Shown piece after piece: positions 34,574 to 40,167 of a DNA stretch of 40,167 bases. Source of the DNA: Hydrotalea sp. (lineage in GTDB: Bacteria > Bacteroidota > Bacteroidia > Chitinophagales > Chitinophagaceae); NCBI GenBank assembly GCA_027364735.1, contig DAHXOT010000012.1, positions 1 through 40,167 on the forward strand, in the 5' to 3' direction. Position 1 is the first letter of the stretch; each line of letters begins with the position of its first letter. A program made the translations under genes and the position numbers. Below the pieces are notes generated by a model. The model was not told the origin of the DNA, searched no databases, and worked only from the letters and a program-made list of their open reading frames with translations.

Positions 34574-36232
34574 TTATTTTATTGCTTCAGATATTACTTT
34601 GCCATTACAACCACTGGGCATTTGAATATGTAATAAAGCAGCTATAGTGGCAGCTATATCCGTCATGTATGTTTCTCTTGTTAAACTACCTTGTTTAATT
34701 CCCCAACCATAAAAGGCCAACGGAATATGAGAATCGTAAGTGTACCAAACACCATGGCTCATGCCTGTTTTCCAAGCATCCATTACTCCCGATTTGGCAA
34801 TAATTTGCAAATCACCACTTCTTTGTGGGTTATATCCATTCAGTATCATTTCTTTTATTTTAGATGGAATAGTTGCTTCTGCTGCATGGTGAGTATTAAT
34901 TACATTTAGCACTATGTTATTTTTTTTCATTAAATATTGAATGGTTGTTTGTTCAATATTTTTTGTATTGAGTTGTAATGAATCAATTAGTGGATGGTTA
35001 AAATAAACATTGTATTCCATTATAGCAGTAATAAGATTGGGATGAGAAAACTCTTTATTTAAATAATCATTTAATTCCTTCTTTATATCGCCATCATCCC
35101 AACGGTTACCTGGAATATTATGTTTATGTAAAAACTCGGGTATTTGTGCTCCACCATGATCGGCGGTTAGAAAAACAGTGTACTGGTTTTTACCTATAGT
35201 CTTATCTAAATAGGTAAAAAGATTGCCTAATGTTTCATCTAATCTAACATAAGTATCTAATAATTCCCATGAATTAGGGCCAAAAGAATGCCCAACATAA
35301 TCCGGTGATGAGAAGCTGATTGCTAAAAAGTCTGTAGCATTACTTTTTCCTAACTTTTCATTCAATATTACATTTTTGGCTAATTCCGCTAATAGGTTAT
35401 TGGCAAAAGGAGTATTGGCAATTTTGCCGTAATCTTTTCCTTTATAATTAGCAAGATTGTAAGGCATGGTTAATGCATCATTTCCAAATGGTTTACTTTC
35501 ATAAGTATTATTATCCGAATCGCAATATTTTTCGTAAACGTTTTTTGCAAGCAATAAATTCCAATTCAAACCATATAAAGAATCTACTATTTTTTTGTTA
35601 TTAAAGTTTCGTAACCAAACGGGTAATTCTTTCATGTAATAACTGCTGGTTATAAAATTTCCTGATTTGCTATCGTACCAATATGCGGCATTTGCTGCAT
35701 GACCGGCAGGTATAATAGCTCCACGATCTTTAATTGAAATTCCAATTACTTTACTCTGGAAGTTAGAGTTTAACCGTAACTCATCGGTTATTGTTGTAGT
35801 AAATATATTAACCGGACTCATTTGTCCTTCTGCAATACTATTGCTTCCTATGGTATGAACCGATGGATCTTCTACACAATACATAGATTTTTGCGAGGCA
35901 TTATCGTACCAATTATTACCGGTTATTCCATGAATAGCAGGAACGCTGCCGGTATAGATGCAGGTATGCCCACAAGCCGTAACCGTAGGTAAATAAGGAA
36001 TAAAAGTATTATTACAGCTAAAACCTTCATTTAATAATTTTTTAAACCCACCATTGGGGTTATATAAATCATAAAATCTGTATAAATAATCCCAACGCAT
36101 TTGGTCTACTACAATTCCTACTACCAACTTTGGTTTGGCTAATGTATTTTTTGCTGTATTTATTTTAGTAGTTTGTGCATTAATACTAGTAAGGAAGCTG
36201 GTTAATAAAACAAAGTAATATATCTTTTTCAT
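34574..36232 (-). CDS. pafA: PafA-type alkaline phosphatase
   Basis: 552 residues with a signal peptide (about 1-19, ending TSINA). Alkaline phosphatase superfamily: GIVVDQMRWDYL opens the domain. The catalytic threonine is Thr85 in PTVTACGHTCIYTG. Asn106 (GNNWYD) and Lys168/Arg170 (IKDRGA) lie at the same distances (+21, +83, +85) as N100, K162 and R164 from T79 in Elizabethkingia PafA, which makes the assignment firm. Metal ligands include LTADHGGAQIPE and later THHAAE. PafA is a constitutive, phosphate-insensitive periplasmic phosphomonoesterase of Bacteroidota. It has its own promoter and is divergent from the alpha-oxoamine synthase. Confidence 0.92.
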   Translation of the reverse strand: MKKIYYFVLLTSFLTSINAQTTKINTAKNTLAKPKLVVGIVVDQMRWDYLYRFYDLYNPNGGFKKLLNEGFSCNNTFIPYLPTVTACGHTCIYTGSVPAIHGITGNNWYDNASQKSMYCVEDPSVHTIGSNSIAEGQMSPVNIFTTTITDELRLNSNFQSKVIGISIKDRGAIIPAGHAANAAYWYDSKSGNFITSSYYMKELPVWLRNFNNKKIVDSLYGLNWNLLLAKNVYEKYCDSDNNTYESKPFGNDALTMPYNLANYKGKDYGKIANTPFANNLLAELAKNVILNEKLGKSNATDFLAISFSSPDYVGHSFGPNSWELLDTYVRLDETLGNLFTYLDKTIGKNQYTVFLTADHGGAQIPEFLHKHNIPGNRWDDGDIKKELNDYLNKEFSHPNLITAIMEYNVYFNHPLIDSLQLNTKNIEQTTIQYLMKKNNIVLNVINTHHAAEATIPSKIKEMILNGYNPQRSGDLQIIAKSGVMDAWKTGMSHGVWYTYDSHIPLAFYGWGIKQGSLTRETYMTDIAATIAALLHIQMPSGCNGKVISEAIK

Positions 36233-36246
36233 TAAACAATTTTTTA

Positions 36247-36280
36247 CAAATGTACAGGTTGATGTATTGCATTATACAAA
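36247..36280 (-). promoter_or_regulatory. Candidate promoter of pafA
   Basis: On the minus strand TTTG (36280-36277), then 22 bases, then TACATTTG (36254-36247), a full TAnnTTTG match. The spacer is slightly longer than usual. The box ends 14 bases before the ATG at 36232. Confidence 0.42.
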
Positions 36281-36312
36281 CTAACATTAACTTAATACGT
36301 TAATAAATTAGC

Positions 36313-36343
36313 TTGCTGCTTAGTAGTGTATCCCTTAATTTTG
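36313..36343 (+). promoter_or_regulatory. Promoter of the alpha-oxoamine synthase gene
   Basis: TTG (36313-36315), a 20-base spacer and TAATTTTG (36336-36343) are a good match to the Bacteroidota promoter. The ATG at 36376 follows after about 26 bases of leader. Confidence 0.6.
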
Positions 36344-36375
36344 CGGCAATTTTAAACCATTAATAATAAAATTAT

Positions 36376-37635
36376 ATGGCTGATATTTTTGAGCGGTTAG
36401 TGAAGAATTACGGCCCTCTTGGTCAACATAGAGAAAGAGCACATGGCTATTTTGCATTTCCAAAATTGGAAGGTGAGATAGGAAGTAAAATGAAGTTTAG
36501 AGGAAAAGAAATGATTGTGTGGAGCTTAAATAATTATTTAGGTTTAGCCAATCATCCGGAAGTAAGAAGAGTTGATGCAGAAGCATCTGCACAATTTGGA
36601 TTGGCATCGCCAATGGGTGCTAGAATGATGAGTGGCAATAGCGTGTATCATGAACAATTAGAAAGAGAACTTGCAGCATTTGAATATAAAGAAGACGCAA
36701 TTCTTTTTAATTACGGGTATCAGGGAATTATGAGTGCAATTGATGCTATCTGCGGAAGACATGATGTTGTAGTTTACGATGCCGAAAGCCATGCTTGTAT
36801 TATTGATGGGTTACGTTTACATCCAGGTCACAGATATGTATTTAAACACAATGATGTGGAAGATTGCGAAAAACAATTAGAACGTGCCACGACTTTAATT
36901 GATAAGCAAAAAGCCGGCGGTATTTTAGTAATTACTGAGGGTGTATTTGGAATGGCCGGAGATCAAGGAAAATTAAAAGAAATAACAGAACTAAAACAAA
37001 AATTTCAGTTTAGGTTATTAGTAGATGATGCACATGGTTTTGGAACATTAGGCAAAACAGGTGCCGGTGCCGGCGAAGAACAAGAATGCCAAGATGGAAT
37101 AGATTTGTATTTTTCTACTTTCGCTAAATCTATGGCAAGTATTGGGGCTTTTATGGCCGGGCCAAAAATTATTATTGATTATATACGATACAATATACGG
37201 TCTCAAATTTTTGCTAAAAGCTTACCAATGCCTTTTGTTATTGGTAATTTAAAACGTTTAGAATTACTAAAAACTCAGCTCGAATTAAAAGAAAAGTTGT
37301 GGAGTAATGCTTTGAAATTGCAAAATGGTTTAAAAGAGAGAGGTTTTGATATAGGCAAAACAGATTCGGTTGTTACACCTGTTTATATGAAAGGCGGTGT
37401 GGAAGAAGCAACTGCTATGGTAATGGATTTAAGAGAAAATTATAATATTTTTTGCTCAATAGTAGTATATCCTGTAATTCCTAAAGGACATATTATTTAT
37501 CGCCTCATTCCAACCTCAGTGCATGATGAAGAAGAAATAGAATTAACTTTAAAAGCATTTACCGAAACTAAAGCTAAATTAGATGCAGGAGTGTATAAGG
37601 TAGAAGCTATACCCGATATGGCAGAAGTAAGATAA
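36376..37635 (+). CDS. Alpha-oxoamine synthase (serine palmitoyltransferase / cysteate acyltransferase family)
   Basis: 419 residues of the PLP-dependent alpha-oxoamine synthase family. The PLP lysine is Lys251 in TFAKSMASIGAF. VDDAHGFGTLG holds Asp217 and His220, and ESHACIIDG plus GASPMG-like ARMMSGNSVYHEQLE are conserved. These enzymes condense an amino acid with a fatty acyl thioester. In Bacteroidota the family includes serine palmitoyltransferase (sphingolipids) and the cysteate acyltransferase of Flavobacterium (capnine/sulfonolipids). The long YGPLGQHRERAHGYFAFPKL N-terminus occurs in one of these subgroups, but sequence reading alone does not decide between serine and cysteate. Own promoter and terminator, cytoplasmic or membrane-peripheral. 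Confidence 0.85.
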   Translation: MADIFERLVKNYGPLGQHRERAHGYFAFPKLEGEIGSKMKFRGKEMIVWSLNNYLGLANHPEVRRVDAEASAQFGLASPMGARMMSGNSVYHEQLERELAAFEYKEDAILFNYGYQGIMSAIDAICGRHDVVVYDAESHACIIDGLRLHPGHRYVFKHNDVEDCEKQLERATTLIDKQKAGGILVITEGVFGMAGDQGKLKEITELKQKFQFRLLVDDAHGFGTLGKTGAGAGEEQECQDGIDLYFSTFAKSMASIGAFMAGPKIIIDYIRYNIRSQIFAKSLPMPFVIGNLKRLELLKTQLELKEKLWSNALKLQNGLKERGFDIGKTDSVVTPVYMKGGVEEATAMVMDLRENYNIFCSIVVYPVIPKGHIIYRLIPTSVHDEEEIELTLKAFTETKAKLDAGVYKVEAIPDMAEVR

Positions 37636-37654
37636 CTTTCTTTCAAATAATTTT

Positions 37655-37686
37655 AATCCCTTTCAACTTTTTGGAAGGGATTTTTT
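37655..37686 (+). terminator. Rho-independent terminator after the alpha-oxoamine synthase
   Basis: Stem AATCCCTTTC / GGAAGGGATT (37655-37664 with 37673-37682, one T/G pair) with an eight-base loop and TTTTTT at the end. It lies 20 bases after the stop and only 14 bases before the maturation-protease gene, so that gene should have its own promoter or depend on read-through. Confidence 0.85.
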
Positions 37687-37700
37687 GTAAATAAGAAAAT

Positions 37701-38156
37701 ATGAAAAATCAATCAGTTTGCATTATAGGAATTGGGAATATACTTCGTGCAGATGATGGGGTGGGTGCTTTTATTGTACAAGCAATTGAAAACAAAAAGT
37801 TCAAAAATGTATATTTTTTTACAGAACAACAATTGCAAATAGAGTTATTAGAAGAAGCGTGTAAATATAGTTTTGTAATTATTATTGATGCAGCGGTTCA
37901 AGAAAAAAGTGTTGTGTTTAAAAAGTTAAACAATATTGAAATTGCATTTCAGCCGGTATCGCATTATGTTAATGCAGAAATGTTTGCAGCATTGGCTAAG
38001 CAATTATATCAAAACAAAACAGAATTTTATTATTGTGGTATAAAAGGAAAAAATTTTGAACTTGGCGAACAAATATCTTCCGAAATACTACAACTTGCCA
38101 ATGAAGCTGTAGATATTATTACTGGCTTTATTGTTGATTTGAATAAATACAACTAA
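37701..38156 (+). CDS. hoxW: [NiFe]-hydrogenase maturation protease (HoxW/HycI family)
   Basis: 151 residues. The N-terminus VCIIGIGNILRADDGVGAF has the family's GIGNxLxxDDGxG signature with the nickel-sensing aspartate. A second conserved site is the IIDAAVQ segment near residue 60; a histidine (VSHYVNAEMFA) is in the position of the third metal ligand. The enzyme cuts the C-terminal tail of the hydrogenase large subunit once nickel is inserted. It is convergent with hoxH, their ends overlapping by 4 bases, rather than downstream in the same operon. The symbol hoxW is given from its hoxYH neighbours. Confidence 0.9.
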   Translation: MKNQSVCIIGIGNILRADDGVGAFIVQAIENKKFKNVYFFTEQQLQIELLEEACKYSFVIIIDAAVQEKSVVFKKLNNIEIAFQPVSHYVNAEMFAALAKQLYQNKTEFYYCGIKGKNFELGEQISSEILQLANEAVDIITGFIVDLNKYN

Positions 38157-39592
38157 AACCTTTCTATTGTATTAATTAATGTTCCTTCCGAATTAATAAA
38201 TTCAATTACTAAAGGCATTTGTCCCATAGCATGTGTAGAGCATGATAAACAAGGGTCGTAACAGCGAATAGCACTTTCAACTCTATTAAGCATTCCTTCT
38301 TGTATATTATTGCCATTAATATATTGTTTTGCAACATCGGTAATAGAACGATTCATAGATGGATTATTTTGCCCTGTTGCTATTAATAAGTTAACTTTTG
38401 TGAGTCTACCCGTTTCATCGGTAATATAATGATGAAATAGTGTGCCACGTGGTGCTTCGGAACAACCAATTCCTTCATTGTTATTCCATCTTCCATGTGT
38501 TTGGATTTTGCTCGAAGTTATTTCCGAATCGTTTAAAATTATTTCTGCCTCTTCAATGCTGCTTAAAGTTTCAATTAATCGGGCATAATGATAATAGAAT
38601 GTTCCATGAACAGGCTTGCCATTATTTATTTTTTTAAAAGCTTCAAATTCTTTTTGTGCTTTGGGCGTTTTCATGGCAGATGCAACATTTAATCTGGCTA
38701 AAGGCCCAACCCTGTATATCCCTTTTTCAAAGCCCAAAGGTTTGTAGTAAGGATATTTTAAATAAGACCATTCAACAGATCGTTCAGCAATAAAATCTAA
38801 ATATTTGGCAGGATTTAATTGGTCTTGTAAAATAGTGCCATCGGCATCAATAAATCGTAGGTTGCCATCATAAATTTCATGTTCTCCCTGTTTTCCAACC
38901 ATTCCTAAATATAGTGTTGGCGATGTGGCAAATGAAGTAATCATTTCTTCATTTTCTTCCTGAAATTGTTTAATAATTTCAATTCCCATTTGTACCGTAT
39001 GTAAAGCTTCGGGTATCCATGCTAATAAAGCCCGTCTGTTTTCTTCTGTTAGTGGATATGCCATACCACCGGGAGCAATGCCACTTATATGAATTTTTTT
39101 TCCGGTAATTCGTTCACTTATTTCCTGCCCAAATTTTCTTAAACGAATACCGCCAACAGCAATTTCTTTATGCGATGCAGCTAAGCCTAAAATATTTCTA
39201 ACAGCTGGGTTACTATCGTATCCTAATAAAAAATCGGGGGCAGATAAATGAAAGAAAGATAATGCATGAGAAGAAATATTTTGCCCAAGATGTATTAATC
39301 TTCGCAATAAATTTCCGGTATAAGTTGGTTGAATACCTTGAATCATTTCGCATGCTTTTACACTGGCAATAGAATGACTTATTGGGCAAATGCCGCAAAT
39401 ACGAGGTGTAATAATGGGCATTTCGGTATACATTCTTCCTTCACAAAACTTCTCGAAACCACGAAATTCATTTACATGAAATAAAGCATTTTCTACACTT
39501 CCATTATCGTTTAATTGAATAGTAATTTTAGCATGACCTTCAATTCTTGTAACAGGAGATATTAGAATTCTTTTTTTATCTGTATTATCCAT
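38153..39592 (-). CDS. hoxH: Bidirectional [NiFe]-hydrogenase large subunit
   Basis: 479 residues. The four nickel-ligand cysteines are in [11 protein letters not shown] (Cys66, Cys69) and DPCLSCSTH (Cys448, Cys451); RIEGHAKI near residue 17 is the conserved N-terminal motif. The C-terminus extends 25 residues past His454, the usual cleavage point, so the protein is made as a precursor needing the adjacent protease. Length, the DPCxSCxTH-A-xGQMPL ending and the small HoxY partner point to group 3d (NAD-reducing, Hox type) rather than 3b. It is cytoplasmic and interconverts H2 with protons and electrons. It overlaps the end of hoxY by 8 bases. Confidence 0.93.
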   Translation of the reverse strand: MDNTDKKRILISPVTRIEGHAKITIQLNDNGSVENALFHVNEFRGFEKFCEGRMYTEMPIITPRICGICPISHSIASVKACEMIQGIQPTYTGNLLRRLIHLGQNISSHALSFFHLSAPDFLLGYDSNPAVRNILGLAASHKEIAVGGIRLRKFGQEISERITGKKIHISGIAPGGMAYPLTEENRRALLAWIPEALHTVQMGIEIIKQFQEENEEMITSFATSPTLYLGMVGKQGEHEIYDGNLRFIDADGTILQDQLNPAKYLDFIAERSVEWSYLKYPYYKPLGFEKGIYRVGPLARLNVASAMKTPKAQKEFEAFKKINNGKPVHGTFYYHYARLIETLSSIEEAEIILNDSEITSSKIQTHGRWNNNEGIGCSEAPRGTLFHHYITDETGRLTKVNLLIATGQNNPSMNRSITDVAKQYINGNNIQEGMLNRVESAIRCYDPCLSCSTHAMGQMPLVIEFINSEGTLINTIERF

Positions 39593-40136
39593 ATTTCAAT
39601 TTTTTAGCTTCACTTAAATTAGGAATTCGATCATTTAAAAATTCGTATAATACATAAAAAATGGTATCGGCATCGGGAGGGCAACCGGGTATTACAAAAT
39701 CTACAGTAATTACTTCTTGCAGTGGAACTACTTTTTCGTGCAACTTTAATAAAGCAGTATGGTTGGGCACTTTGCCTTCTGCATCATTACTAATAGCATT
39801 AACATAGGCTGTATCGAAAACTTCTTTTAAGTTAAAGTAATTTCGCATGCCGGTTATGTTGCTGGTAACGGCACAATCGCCCATAGCTATTACCGTTTTT
39901 GATTGAGCTCTTATGTGCAATATTTCGCGTAAATGTTCGTCGCTGGTAACAGAGCCTTCTACTAATGTAATATCTACTTCGGATAATTCTTTTCCGTCAA
40001 CAATAGGGCATTTAACAATATCGGCTAATTGTGCAACATCTAAAATTCGTTCATCAATATCTAATAAACTCATGTGGCAACCCGAGCATCCACCAAGCCA
40101 TATCGTTGCAATTTTTTTCTTAGGCATATTTTTCAT
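39585..40136 (-). CDS. hoxY: Bidirectional [NiFe]-hydrogenase small subunit
   Basis: 183 residues with no Tat signal and only one iron-sulfur site. The four cysteines of the proximal [4Fe-4S] cluster are seen in GGCSGCHMS (Cys17, Cys20), MGDCAVT and IPGCPPD. The short length matches HoxY of group 3d and related soluble hydrogenases. LVEGSVTSDEHL is the typical HoxY segment. An ATG three codons in (40127, MPKKK) is an alternative start. It overlaps hoxH by 8 bases, so the two are translationally coupled. The expected diaphorase genes (hoxF, hoxU) would be upstream, beyond the right edge only 31 bases away. Confidence 0.92.
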   Translation of the reverse strand: MKNMPKKKIATIWLGGCSGCHMSLLDIDERILDVAQLADIVKCPIVDGKELSEVDITLVEGSVTSDEHLREILHIRAQSKTVIAMGDCAVTSNITGMRNYFNLKEVFDTAYVNAISNDAEGKVPNHTALLKLHEKVVPLQEVITVDFVIPGCPPDADTIFYVLYEFLNDRIPNLSEAKKLKYG

Positions 40137-40167
40137 TTTTTATAACCAATAATTGTACAAATAAGTA

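Noticed and set aside
38440-38456. CCACGTGG palindrome, considered as a parS-like site
   Set aside because: It lies inside hoxH coding sequence, the flanks are not palindromic, and it is far from parAB; no match to the TGTTTCACGTGAAACA consensus.
1-40167. Search by eye for tRNA genes, CRISPR arrays, IS elements, prophage or toxin-antitoxin pairs
   Set aside because: No TpsiC-like motif with cloverleaf context, no spaced direct repeats, no transposase or integrase motif and no paired small genes were found.

Overview
The window is AT-rich (about one third G+C by eye) chromosomal DNA from a member of the Bacteroidota, most likely of the Chitinophagaceae / Chitinophagales type. The evidence is a parA-parB-DUF5683-dapB gene order, a PorQ component of the type IX secretion system, a PafA alkaline phosphatase, NADP isocitrate dehydrogenase of the eukaryote-like type, an alpha-oxoamine synthase of the sphingolipid/sulfonolipid kind, TAnnTTTG (-7) promoter boxes, and few strong Shine-Dalgarno sequences. 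I see no tRNA, rRNA, CRISPR array, insertion sequence or prophage. Genes are densely packed with many convergent overlaps of a few bases, and the DNA looks vertically inherited.

Layout. 1-3646 (minus strand): UPF0173 hydrolase, then the parA-parB-DUF5683-dapB cluster; dapB is cut by the left edge. 3815-9534 (plus): membrane-anchored metallophosphoesterase, small outer-membrane barrel, Lon protease, PorQ. 9527-14130: pseudouridine synthase and LipB (divergent), a secreted protein of unknown function, an ACC-deaminase-like PLP enzyme and a sugar nucleotidyltransferase (divergent). 14224-16229: an ECF-type sigma factor, a membrane protein joining an anti-sigma-like N-terminus to a periplasmic trypsin-like protease, and a divergent repeat-rich mini-lipoprotein. 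16645-20094: exported GH3 glycosidase and GH130 lipoprotein. 20112-22876 (minus): P5C dehydrogenase and a histidine-decarboxylase-like enzyme. 22958-26425 (plus): isoprenoid-synthase-fold protein, GlmU-like protein, triose-phosphate isomerase, hemerythrin-domain protein. 26401-30189: inward-rectifier K+ channel, polysaccharide flippase plus glycosyltransferase, small membrane protein. 30285-33412: LepA and Icd. 33495-37635: secreted protein with a glycogen-binding-like C-terminus, PafA, and the alpha-oxoamine synthase. 37701-40136: hydrogenase maturation protease facing hoxY-hoxH of a bidirectional group 3d-type [NiFe] hydrogenase. Its diaphorase genes would lie beyond the right edge.

The most interesting region is 14224-16229. 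The sigma-factor operon and the divergent lipoprotein gene are each preceded by the same bipartite element, GGTTAC then 16 or 17 nt then TATTAAA. It is unlike the TAnnTTTG boxes elsewhere in the window. I propose it is the sigma factor's own promoter, giving a small envelope-stress circuit in which the anti-sigma protein carries its own periplasmic protease domain. Second are the hydrogenase genes and the uncharacterised isoprenoid-synthase-fold protein.

Limits: all assignments are from reading motifs; no database search, structure prediction or alignment was run.
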